NCBI GenBank assembly: GCA_037013495.1
Contig: CM072801.1
Span: 16,359,501-16,423,500 of the forward strand
DNA length: 64,000 nucleotides
Reading direction: 5' to 3'
From: Hippophae tibetana
Lineage: Eukaryota > Streptophyta > Magnoliopsida > Rosales > Elaeagnaceae
Shown here: positions 1 to 10,560 of the stretch, piece by piece
How positions within the stretch are numbered: position 1 is the first letter of the stretch
How the letters are laid out: each line of letters opens with the position of its first letter
Position numbers and translations under genes: made by a program
Notes under the pieces: generated by a model
Seen by the model: the letters and a program-made list of their open reading frames with translations, nothing else
What the model was told of the DNA's origin: nothing
Database searches by the model: none

Positions 1-639
1 TCAATTTCAAAATTCAAAGCATGAAACAAATACCTTGAATAAGAAATAGCTTTAACAACTACCCTTGAACGTATCTAACAAATCATACAAGAAATGCATA
101 ATGATTGAATGAATCACCATAAATAGATCATACATATGATATTTTGTAGCAATAAGTTTTTCATTAGACCTATTTGCATCCACAAACCTAAACTAAGCAT
201 TGTCAACAATATTTTTAATTATATACATGTTCATAAAAGCATTCAAAAAGGAACATATAGAACATGAATTAGTAATAAATAAAATAAAATAACCAAATTA
301 AAACAAAAGGAAAGAGTACTACCGAATACGGTGGGTTACCTCTCATCATGCCCTTTCCTTAATGTCTTAGCAATACATTGTTTGTCATTCTTAAGGAGGT
401 TTCTCTGCATCATTGAAGTGTATGTCCCTTCCTTTATCGTTACCTTCATCAAAATAAGACTTCAATGTACATAGAAAAGATTAAAAATGAGTATTACACA
501 CATGAAATTTCTTTCCAAGATAAAGGTACTTTCATATTAGATTTTTGTTATGGAAACGCTTAATGTGTTCTTTGTAGAAATCATCTTAGATTGCTTCTTT
601 CAGTAGTATCCTACAAAGGATTGTCACAAAAGAATGAGT
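1..639. other. AT-rich stretch, nothing recognised
   Basis: No coding similarity or structured element was recognised here. It adjoins a decayed minus-strand gypsy fragment, so it may be further decayed retroelement DNA, but no motif supports that. Confidence 0.4.
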
Positions 640-960
640 CATTAGAATCAATAGCAGTACATTCATTAACAATGAAAATATGGGTAAAGAGCAAAAGTTT
701 GAACACTTTAAAATTTATAGTATGTTCTAAGATTATCATGGTTAACTTCCTTTTATGGAAATTAATAATTATGTTGGTTGTGGTCATAAATGGTCTACCT
801 AGAAGAATTGTGTGATTCTTGTCCTTAGATGGGGTATCTTCCATCTCTATTACTATATAGTTTACCAATACAATTATACTTTTAACTTGTACAATAATTA
901 TCAACTATTCCCTTGAGATATCTAATAGACCTATCAACAAGTTGAAGGGACATGGAGTAG
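640..960 (-). mobile_element. Ty3/gypsy (Athila-like) protease-region relic
   Basis: Read on the minus strand, the frames give LVDRSIRYLKGIV, then MEDTPSKDKNHTILLGRPFM, then a stretch ending INFKVFK. This is the order seen in plant Athila-type gypsy proteases (LADRS..YP.G..EDVLV, D.ED...ILGRPFL.TA...IDV). At least one frameshift separates the two halves and no catalytic DLG/DSG segment is visible, so this is only the C-terminal part of the protease and is dead. Reverse transcriptase and integrase were not found nearby. Confidence 0.6.
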
Positions 961-3900
961 TCCACTGTAGCCTAAATTTTTTTATGCCATGACACAATGA
1001 AATCTAAAAGTTTTTTATAGTCATTTGTTTTGACTTATTCAAGTTTCTATTTCTTGTCCCATTTTCAATCTTTTTTTTCATTTTAATCCTTGATTCCTTC
1101 AAGAGCTCATTTTATAAACATATTTTTGATCAATAATTTTATGTATTTTTAGGCATTGATTTTATTTTTATTCTAGAATTTTGTTACTTTGGAAGGAATT
1201 TTCATGGTTTATAAGTTCATTAGGTTTTGGAAGAATCAGAGACTAAAACGAGCAAAAAGAGTGAAAATGGAGCTAAAAATGACAACTTGGACAAGTTGAA
1301 AGGAATAAAAAGATCATAATCACGAAAGCATATGCCCTGCGGCCCAAAATATTGCATGCCATAGTGGACTAGACTTGGGTTATTTCTATGGGATTCAACA
1401 AATACTGTGGCGCAATATTTTCATGCCACGACAAAGAGGTCTCAAGTTTGTTTGCACGGGTGCTAGATTTCTATGCTTATCAAGATGCAAAAAATGCTAT
1501 GTTGTGGCAGCATTATCGGCTTTATGTGTGGGGTTTGATTTTCATTGCATGTCGTAGTTTAAGTATAAGTATGCCACGGTTCACATGTATTAACTAACCA
1601 AAAAGTCTTGTCTTATGATGTGACATTTTTTCACTCTTTTATAAACCTAACCTATAGTTACATCTTAAAAACCTCTCTGAAGAATATGGATGAGTAGTAG
1701 CCAAATTTCAAATCATCTTGCTTAGAATTTTGAGGGAAAATCCCAATTATTAAGCTTTTGAAGAAACTTGAAGAAAAAAGATCAACTAATTTCAAAATTT
1801 GGAGAGAAAAAGATCAATAAAGAGGTATTTTAATTGCTATATTTTATCTCTCTAGATTCTTGACTATGACTATGTAATAAAATTGATTATGTTAGGTAAG
1901 ATTTTTGTGTGGAATATTAGTTTTGTTTTTATGAATGAATGAATATTTGAATGATTTTATTTAATAAAGTTGAATTATTTCTTGTTTAAAGCTCTTCATA
2001 CTTTTATTTAAAACTTATTATTTTCCATTTTAATTTGTGATCAAAGGGAATCTTTTAGAATTAGACATTAAATAAATCATCTATGTTTTAATTGTGTAAA
2101 TATGAACAAGAGTCTAATTTAATAGCAATGACTTGTGTTCAATTAGATGGTTAAATTTTGTTCATTAGGATTGATAATTAATTAATTAAAACTCAATCAA
2201 GAAATTAATTGATTAATTTATATTTTAGGGACTCATCATGTTCATTGGGGGTTTTTTTTTTCTATTTAAAAGGAAAAAAAATCAATAATTCCAACTTTTG
2301 AAGCCAATTGTGAAAAGTTGTTTAAATTGTTTTACCTATTAGTAGTTAGCTAATTAATATACTATAGTTGATCAAATATTTTAATTTGGTTCAATAGTTT
2401 ATCCACTTTATTTTAGTTTATTTATGCATTTTGACATTTATAATCGATCATCCAATCGACATTGTTAGAGTGTTTTGGATTGTTTCTTTACTTTATTAAG
2501 AGTAAATTACAAACTCCTAGGAATTCTCATCTAACTCACAAGAAATGAAAACAATAAATAGAGAGAAACAAAAAAATCACATAGATGAACAACAGAACAT
2601 ATAACTGGTAGGAATAAACTTAAAATGATATTTTATTCTAAAATAAATATGGAATAAAATGATATGTAGGAAGCAAGAAAAAATATAAAAAAAAACATGC
2701 AGTTGATATGAAAAAATGTTTTCAATCATAATCAGATCCTTTCATGTGCAAGCACATTTGGATCAAGAATTGATTGTACTAACACTAAGGAGAGCATACA
2801 AACATAGTAATCTAATTAGGTAAATCCTTATAGAAACACTATCTACATGGTAACATCTTAGGGTTACTTATCATTACTACTCGACAATAGACAATTCACT
2901 ATAATAAATGGAAATATATTTACTAGTTAAGACATCTGGCCTAATTGTGCTTTAATGCTGACACTTGTTATCTCTATAACAAATTTCATCCATGAAGAAT
3001 AGGGCTCTCCATCATAGCCCCACCACCAAGTGATGTGATCAATCACCAATACTCAATATAGTGAAATCATAAAGGTAAGGAAGTTCCATGCACATGAACC
3101 TTACATGCAATCTATTCATGGGTGTTAATCCAATTTTAATTAACCAAACCATAAAAATAGTTTTTACAAACACTCACGAATCACTAATACCCAAAAACCA
3201 TCAAATTATTAATGATATAAGATTTAGAAAAAAATCCAATCTAAAAATATGAGTTTGAAAACCAAAAAATTTTGTAAATGGTAGGGTATTTATAAAAAAA
3301 ATTGGCTATTAGGCGTATTGTTAGACAAATTACCGACCATCACACCATCCATATTGATAAGGATAATACTTATCCCTGACAAGGGCAGTAGCTATTAAAC
3401 CACTTTTTGACCATGTTAGGATGGGCATGGAAAGCACCTCGATGAGCACCCAAAATTTTCATTTTTTGTTTCAATATTTATGAAGTAATTTCCAAAAAAT
3501 ACATGTACAAAGAATACGAAACAAACACAAATGCAACCTAACATGCATACTATATGAATGGTGTGATGGTTGGTATTTTAACTGAGTGTATGCAGTATTG
3601 AACGTCAGTAGCTGACCTTACAAGAAGGAACACCAAACACTAAGTAAAAAAAATAGACTCTATGTATTGTACACGGGAATACTAAAAAAAGACAAAAGGA
3701 GTTCCAGAACTTACAGTTTCTAATACTAGTTCATCTTATATGTCACATTCTTCATCTAACATAGCGCTTGTATCATATTTCTCAAACCATGACTCTACCT
3801 ATTTACTTCTAGATAATAGCACTAATCATTTGGTAATTGAGCTTTGCAACAAGCCTTTAAACCCCTGTGTGGCCTTAATGGACTAGTTCTAGTCTCATGA

Positions 3901-6662
3901 GGGCTTTCAATGATAATACACTAAACCAAAATAAATTAAATCAAACAAACAAAAACTAGAAGTAAATAAAAAATTTGGCTTCTGAATCAATTCAAATCTT
4001 TGTCTTGAAATTTTCCTATAACAGATAACACAAAATCTTCAAGTATCACTTACGATCAAGGGGCAATTCAATTATTATTTTAACTTTTGTAATTGACTCT
4101 TAGACATCTATCTAAACATAAACTGTTAATCTCAATACTAGATGATTTAATGTATGACGTTCACAAAACAAAATTTTAATCCAAGATTATGAAAATATGA
4201 TATGTGTTACATTATAATCACAAAATTCTATAGGCTTAATTTTCAAATCACTCTTTACTAATGCAGAATGGACACACTACTTGGGATCTATAGGTCATTA
4301 TTAGGATTACAATCTTAAGCTAAGATGTGTGTGATGAAAGAACAAGAAGATGAGTCCCACTAATAATAGAATTTAATTAAATTCAAACACCATCATTTTA
4401 AGTCCAAAAATAGCTACACATGTCACCTAACTCATCCAATCAATATTTACCTTTGCATCCATAGTTGAGTACGTTATGGGTACAATTTTAAATTATATCA
4501 AATATCACTATACTCTCTCTTTTACATTTCTTTTTTTTCCTTCTTTTTATCTTTTTTATTTTCTTCAAAAATTAGAATATAAAATCCAATTACTAAAATC
4601 TTTCATCCTTTTTGAATCCAATATTGATTTTCTACATCCCCAACTTATTATTTTCAATATTTTTTGGTTATAGTCAATTTCTAATAGAATTTACACATTT
4701 TTTTCATGGAGAGTTTGTACCAAACGTCTATTTATATTAAGTCTTCTTAGAGATTAGAAGGTATGATAATGTGTTTTTCTTTCTCGTGAAAAGGTAGGTT
4801 ATAATAGGTTAAAGAAATAAAGGTTTTATGATTTATATAAGCTTAATGGGATACTAGTCACAAAGAGACAATTGGTATGCTTGAAAAGGCTCAAACGGTT
4901 CAAAAGTAGCCCAAATCCTTTTTATAAGCTATATGTATTCTATGATTTTGTCTTGAGTGATTTAGAAATGAGTGCTATAGAGTTCGTTGAGACCTTAAAT
5001 ATGTCCACAAAAAGTTCAAACACAAAATACACCTAAGTACTTAGGTTAAACAAACATTCTTACCGCATAACATAAGAGTCTAAAACTAAATGAAAATTAC
5101 ATCCAATCATACTTTAACTAAAGCAAAATTTAAAGTTATCTATATATTAGTGTTATCATAATAGCATTCCTATTATTGATGTATGAATTGACCTAAAATA
5201 AAAATAAACAAAAAAATATTGAGTAAGCAAAACAACTCAACCTATAATAATAAAAATAAAAATTTGAAAATAAATGTTCGAAAATTCCATAACATTGTCC
5301 AAAGGAAATAAATAAATAAATAAAATTTAATTACACCAAATCATAACAAAAGAAAAGAAAAGAAAAATAAATTAAAAATACATCAATAAATAAACTGGAA
5401 TAACTTGGAGCTTTCAATCCTCCATATCATTCAGCGCCTCTTCATTTTAATCTTCAAGCAGCCTAAAGATGAATTCATCCTCTTCATACTCTAATACTCT
5501 CCTTATATTACTACAATCTATTCAGCATTAGAAAAGTTGTAAGCTTTGTATCTCGTGCATAGACTGCATCTATTCAACTTGGAATCACATCTATCCATAT
5601 AACTACTCTTGCTATTAAGATTGGTACTCTTTGAGCTACTTTACCTCCTCATTTACCATATTAAATTGATCTTTCAGTGACCTTCTTGATAAAGAGGTCA
5701 TTTTTTATTTGATTGAGCAGGTTTGGTGTTACTTATGATGCTTGTGATGAAGGATAAAGTCAACAGATCCTAGGGTTGTAACAATGCCTCACCAGAGAGA
5801 AAATTCACCCTCGAGTTAGCAAATAATGTGTGATAAGTTGAGGGAAGTAATAGCTTATTCGATGGTATTCACTGATAGTCTAATCCTATGGTTAATAATT
5901 GTCTTGACATCAATTATTTTTATGGTTTGAATGGAAAAGAACAAGATAACCCATTCCTTATCCACAAAGCTATAATGGGTGTAAGGCATTAATCTATAGC
6001 AAATAAAATATTTCTAAATTCGAAAAATATTAGTTAAGTTCATGGCATGAAAGTACTTATATTTTCCATAATGATATTCAATTTTTCCCCTCTATTATCA
6101 AGGTTTATATAACCTTATCATAGTCTTGATTTTCCAAATAATCCTCGTATTCTTCTTAACCCATATTAAGAGTTTATATCAGCCTTCCCAAAAGGTACAA
6201 GCACAACCCTAACCATGATTTTATCATCTATAGTTTTCAAAACATTAACATAAAATTATCTAACTATAGATTTTATAGCTACTTTTGGAACCTCGTACAA
6301 TCATCTCTAAAACATAATGTTGCTATTTTATTGGACACTCCATGATATCCATATTCTCCAAAGTCAATCCCTCTTTCCACGATAAAATTTTTATTTATTT
6401 CAATTGCCTCATCAAATATCTTCTTAAATTCAAGACTAACGAATCTTGCTCTACTATATTATTTTGAGACAACTTGTCCTCACTTTATTCACTAGATCTT
6501 CTTTTTGGTCGAAGTGTGAAAATTCAACAATTTAATTAAAAAAAGGGTTTTTCTTCTTCAATCTCTACCAAGCTAAGTATTGTTAACTTATATTCACTAA
6601 TATTCACTTCTATTTTTTTTATAATTAACCACGAGTTAAAGACTTAAGAATAAGGAACCACA
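961..6662. other. AT-rich intergenic DNA with weak retroelement traces
   Basis: No gene is supported. The segment from about 1130 to 2510 resembles an Athila-type LTR in texture (an early 'tttttaggcattgatttt' stretch, 'ttttagggactcatcatg' later), but no partner LTR, PBS or PPT could be fixed. A minus-strand stretch near 5780-6000 gives 'IDVKTIINHRIRLSV' with several stops, faintly like the env-like or plant-transposon-protein ORF of Athila elements. Both are guesses; the remainder shows nothing. Confidence 0.3.
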
Positions 6663-6816
6663 TACCTATTGTTGTGAAGCTTAAATCTCCATTGATGAGA
6701 TGGATTAAAGCTTCAAATGCAAAGACCCAAAATTTAAAATACCTATTGTTGTGAAGCTTAAACCTCCATTGATGAGATGGATTAAAGCTTCAAATGCAAA
6801 GACCCAAATTTTAAAC
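6663..6816. repeat. 77-bp tandem duplication, two copies
   Basis: Copy 1 (6663-6739) and copy 2 (6740-6816) both run from 'tacctattgttgtgaagc' to 'gcaaagacccaaa' and differ at only a few bases, for example aaatctcc/aaacctcc. No coding function is seen; the open frame on the minus strand is a by-product of the duplication. Confidence 0.9.
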
Positions 6817-9290
6817 TCTAACTTGCAAATTGGTTTAGAAAGTGAATTTGATAAAGATTCTTGTAGATATGACCCTAAAAATTCACTCAATGATGTTAAT
6901 TTATTGAAGAAATTAGAAGAAACTTGAAGAAAAATGGAGGAAGATGAAATTTTTTGAGAAGAAATTAGATAGAAAATAAGTAATTAGGACTAGAAATTTT
7001 GGGGAAAATAATTTTGTGTGGCTTTTCTCACGCAGAGTAGGCTTACAAGTGAATTTTTTACACATGGCCCATGGGGCACAATATTTCATATTGGTACATG
7101 CAATGCAACATTTGTTCAACCAGAACTCAAAAGCACTCTACTGTGGTGCACAATTCTCATGCAACGACATGCGTCCAAAACTAAAAAAGTTCCTTTTTAA
7201 AAAAATATTAAAAATAATACTAAATAAAAATAACATTGAATTATGGCCACGTTACTACCAAATAATTAAAAAAATTCACTAACAAATAAAAATGTTCAAA
7301 ATAAACTAAAATAAAACAAATCTCAATATATTGCCTCCCATTTAACACTTACCACAAAATACTTATTTAACCATTCTCCACCAATTGTTGATTCAATTTT
7401 CAAGGTGGTTCTCCAATCTTTTAGTTCTCAGCCTCATTTATTCAAAGATATTTAACTGAATAACCTCTCTATTAAACTTAATCATTAGATTTTCATAGTA
7501 CATATTTATATTTGTCCAAATTATTTTGTTCCATTATTTAAATCAAACCAATGGATAAAAAACTGCATTACCATTAATTAACAATTATACAAAACAAAAC
7601 AAAATTAGAGACCAAGAACTGTCACATGATGATTATACGGGGATAATGTGGTTCATAACATCATTTTTTTTTTCAAATTTATATGTATTATGATCATGAG
7701 ATATTTTATTAGAACGTGTGATCATTAATTCTCTTAAAATTTTAAATATTTAAAATTTAAAGATATATCATGTTTAACTTAATTTAGGATAAACTTATAA
7801 TTGATAGTTTAAAAAGTTTTATTCATATTAAAAATTAAAGAAAAATATCATTATGGTCCTTGTTGAGTCCCACATCGACCAGGGAAGTCAATAGAGTACT
7901 GGTTATAAAGTCCCGACAATCCTTACTCTCTGAGAACTCTTTTGGAGTTAGTTAGGTCATGACTTTCTATGATCCTTTACTTATTGCGAAAATAATATTT
8001 AAGTCATATTTATTTTTTATAACAGTTTAATTCTATTATTAAGAAAAAGTAACCATATAAACAAAGGTAATTTTTTTAATTTTATTTCTTATTTTTTTTA
8101 ATTACATTATATAGAGATTGTTATAATTTAAATAAATTATAATTAAAAGAATTGGAGAAAAATAAAATTATATAGGAAAAAGCTAATTAAAACATTAAAA
8201 AATAGTTATTTATATTTGTATAGTCATTTTTTTATAACAAGAAGACTAATTATTATAAAAAATAAATACAAGACCTAAATATCAATTTTAGAATAAATAT
8301 AATAAACTTAAATTTTTATAATTAAAGTTTAAATATATATCTCGATAAAATCTATTTCGGTGTATGTTTAGTTTTCATAATTAAAACTACCGAGGACTTA
8401 GGTATAGCAATTATTAGAAATATGAAATTCAGAAAAAGGATTTATAATTTCATATTATTTTTTTCGGTTATGTATAAAGAATTTGTATATTCACCTTCCT
8501 ACAGTACACTTCGTCTCACCCAAAATTAACCCAAAATTAAAGTAAAATTTTTACACTAAAATATTTTATTTTCATAAATTAAAAGATTAAATTAACCCAA
8601 TAACTAAATCTACCTATTCTCTATTACCTTTATCTTCTAGCTAGTATCGAGGGTACATCTTATATTGTTATAATTAAATTACAATTCATGCGATATAACG
8701 AATAAATGAAGAAAAAAAACAAATAGTTGTATATTTTTTGGTTTATTGTAAGAACCAAACATGTCCTTAATTTGTTAGAGAAAATAAATTGGAAAAAAAA
8801 ATAATAGTTGGAATATCATAAATGCAAATTTTATTTTATTTTCTTTCAAATAAGTATGATAATTCGTGATGTTCGTGTTTGTTTTTGTCCTATTTACTGT
8901 TGTTCGTATTTTTCTTATTACGGTTGTACAAATTTTTAATGTTTAAAAAAAATTAAATACTTTTTACCAATTTATTTATATAATAATAAAAAAAATTAAT
9001 TTATATAAGTATAAAAATAAATAATTAATTTTAATTAAAAATAATTTAGTATTTTAAGTTGTAGCTTAAATTTCTGCTCATATTTTAAAGTTACGAGACA
9101 AAATTATGTTATAAACGTTAAAAAAATCCAACAATATTTGTTTTTAAAGAAAAATAGTTATAACTTTTTTTAAAAAAGAAAGTGCATTTCGATTCGACCA
9201 AAGAAAAAACATGTTTCTATGGCTTATTGACTGACCGTTATTTACTTGTTATTACTTTTACCAAAAAGCAAATCGGTCGGCCCGGGTAAG
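6817..9290. other. AT-rich intergenic DNA upstream of TAS3
   Basis: No gene was recognised. A segment at about 7010-7180 shares motifs with 1330-1560 ('tgtggcgcaatattttcatgccacgac' in broken form), suggesting two fragments of one repeat family. One promoter-like motif pair lies at 7867-7909. The rest is low-complexity A/T sequence. Confidence 0.4.
7867..7909 (+). promoter_or_regulatory. snRNA-type USE plus TATA-like motif pair
   Basis: GTCCCACATCG (7867-7877) fits the plant snRNA upstream sequence element RTCCCACATCG. TTATAAA (7903-7909) follows after 25 nt, the spacing expected of Pol III-type plant snRNA promoters. No recognisable U6, U3 or other snRNA sequence follows. The motif begins TGTTGAGTCCCACATCG, which is also how some plant LTR/TRIM repeats begin, so this may be a repeat fragment rather than a working promoter. 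Confidence 0.35.
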
Positions 9291-9440
9291 TCGTTCAGGA
9301 AACCACAACCATTCGCGCAGGTGACGTCATGGGCCCGGTTCATATCCTTTCGGGGTCTTGGACGGGTCACGGTCAGGTCCATAACCTATCCAAGTCTCCA
9401 TATATACCCTCTTTGCCCCTTCCTCACTTTTCTCACACTG
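9291..9440 (+). promoter_or_regulatory. Candidate TAS3 core promoter
   Basis: This is a locally GC-rich island in AT-rich DNA. It contains the palindrome TGACGTCA (9322-9329, a bZIP/CRE-type site) overlapping a TGGGCCC site (9330-9336, site II-like). TATATA at 9401-9406 is followed by a CT-rich stretch typical of plant 5' leaders. Transcription start is inferred at about 9430; it was not measured. The position, just upstream of the TAS3 first exon, supports the call. Confidence 0.55.
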
Positions 9441-9501
9441 CTTCTCTTAATATATTCTTCTCATTCTTTGCACTCTCTCTCTCTATAAATAAAAGAAACT
9501 T

Positions 9502-10207
9502 ATGAATATGAAGAAAATACACAAATTCCTGCAAGGTATGTATGATTAATGGTTGTGTATATGTATATTTATTTGAATAATTAATTTTATTACCAAATAA
9601 ATATGTAAGCTTATATACATTTCATCATTTATCTTTAAATTCATCTCAGTAAAAATATTTATATTTCCATAAATTCATGTAGAATCCATAAATTACAAAT
9701 ATATAATTATATATCATCAATAATATTATCAATTAATTCTTTCTCTTCTTTAAAATTTTAAAAAAAAGGAGAAATCAATTCATGGTAATAAAGTTTTTTC
9801 TTCTTTTATATATACCAAGGCAGATTAAGTATACATGCTTCTCTCTCTCTCTCTCTCTTCTCGCTTTATTTATTTCTTTATTATTTAAAAAAAATAACAA
9901 AAACATTAATTTCTTTGGGTTCTCTCTCTTTCTTAAATTTGTTGTTTTTCAAATATGCTTAAAGACTTGTAATATTTAGTTTTATGTTCCTCCTTTTTAT
10001 CCTAAAATTAATAATTAAACAAAGTCTGAAGTAATGAACTATGCAATTAAATTAACTACCACTATTTATGCAGGTCATCATGAGGCCAACATCATCATGC
10101 ATGGGTCCATAAACACCATCATCAATATGCTCAACCCTTCTTCAAATGTTACAATAATACATATCCAAAACCAAAACAACTTCTTGACCTATTTTCCAAA
10201 TAATTAA
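9502..10207 (+). CDS. TAS3 upstream short ORF (spliced, 55 codons)
   Basis: Joining 9502-9535 to 10074-10207 gives an ORF of 55 codons plus TAA. It begins MNMKKIHKFLQGHHEANIIM and ends NFLTYFPNN; the exon junction splits the Gly codon. It shows no known domain, signal peptide or membrane segment. Its stop codon (10205-10207) lies 9 nt upstream of the 5' miR390 site. In Arabidopsis TAS3 a similar ORF ends just before this site, and ribosomes pausing against AGO7-miR390-SGS3 promote siRNA production, so the position is likely the functional feature rather than the peptide. The start is the first ATG after the CT-rich leader; a second in-frame ATG lies two codons later. Splicing is inferred from consensus sites. 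Confidence 0.65.
9536..10073 (+). other. Intron of TAS3
   Basis: Begins GTATGTATG and ends TTTATGCAG, both good plant splice signals. It is AT-rich and contains a (CT)n run near 9841-9857. Removing it creates the 55-codon ORF, which argues that the intron is real. Confidence 0.65.
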
Positions 10208-10216
10208 TTTTTATTT

Positions 10217-10237
10217 GGTACTATCCTACCTGAGCTT
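10217..10237 (+). promoter_or_regulatory. 5' miR390 target site (non-cleavable)
   Basis: The core CTATCCTACCTGAGCTT pairs with miR390. There is an A:A mismatch opposite miRNA nt 10 and a G:U wobble opposite nt 11. This central bulge is the known reason the TAS3 5' site binds AGO7 without being cut. Two further imperfect positions lie at the target 5' end. Confidence 0.9.
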
Positions 10238-10269
10238 TCTCTTTTTTTTTTCATTTTTTTTTTTATATT

Positions 10270-10290
10270 TTCTTGACCTTGTAAGACCTC
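10270..10290 (+). ncRNA. tasiARF (5' D7(+) position)
   Basis: The sequence starts TTCTTGACCTTGTAAGACC, the conserved tasiARF that targets ARF2, ARF3 and ARF4 mRNAs. Counting 21-nt steps back from the predicted cut between 10417 and 10418 puts D7(+) at 10271-10291, one base downstream of the canonical tasiARF frame. Only one tasiARF is visible; no second tandem copy follows. Confidence 0.93.
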
Positions 10291-10406
10291 GCTCCACATT
10301 TATTATCTTTCTTGTTAGTCTTGTCATAGATCTTACGAGGTTTTTTATTAAAATAGGTTTAACCCATCTTCCTTCCCTGTTTTCCACCAACTCATCTTCT
10401 CCTTCC

Positions 10407-10427
10407 TTGTCTATCCCTCTTGAGCTA
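10407..10427 (+). promoter_or_regulatory. 3' miR390 target site (cleaved)
   Basis: Contains CTATCCCTCTTGAGCTA. The central positions opposite miR390 nt 10 and 11 are paired, so slicing is predicted between 10417 and 10418. There is one G:U pair opposite nt 8, a mismatch opposite nt 1, and poor pairing at the four target 5' bases, all usual for TAS3 3' sites. The following 'tctcaaacc' also resembles other TAS3 loci. Confidence 0.9.
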
Positions 10428-10560
10428 TCTCAAACCTTATATTATTCATTCATGTAATTATAAGAATATGAAGAAAAAAAATTGCAAATTCATGTGGTCC
10501 TTGTGACATAAGGTGTCTTCTCTCTTTAATTAGTTTATATATATATATATATATATCATG

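Larger units (their letters stand above)
9430..10560 (+). ncRNA. TAS3: TAS3 trans-acting siRNA precursor (single-tasiARF type)
   Basis: The transcript carries the full TAS3 hallmark set in the correct order: a 5' miR390 site with a central mismatch (10217-10237), a tasiARF (10270-10290), and a cleavable 3' miR390 site (10407-10427). In the known pathway, AGO7-miR390 binds both sites and cuts the 3' one. SGS3/RDR6 then make double-stranded RNA and DCL4 dices 21-nt phased siRNAs that silence ARF2/3/4 in trans. The region between the sites is 169 nt with one tasiARF, resembling the short TAS3 class rather than the form with two tandem tasiARFs. A likely 5' exon ends at 9535 (CTGCAAG|GTATG) and exon 2 begins at 10074 after TTTATGCAG. 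The 5' and 3' ends given are estimates. Confidence 0.93.

Noticed and set aside
611-815. 74-residue + strand ORF
   Set aside because: It is antisense to the recognisable gypsy protease relic.
7861-7990. A U6 or U3 snRNA gene after the USE/TATA pair
   Set aside because: No conserved snRNA sequence (for example the U6 GGAACGATACAGAG core) follows.
9246-9488. 80-residue + strand ORF over the TAS3 promoter
   Set aside because: It crosses a TATA box and CT-rich leader and has no similarity to a protein family; it is a chance frame.
10215-10457. 80-residue + strand ORF over the TAS3 core
   Set aside because: It covers both miR390 sites and the tasiARF; conservation there is explained by small RNA function, not coding.
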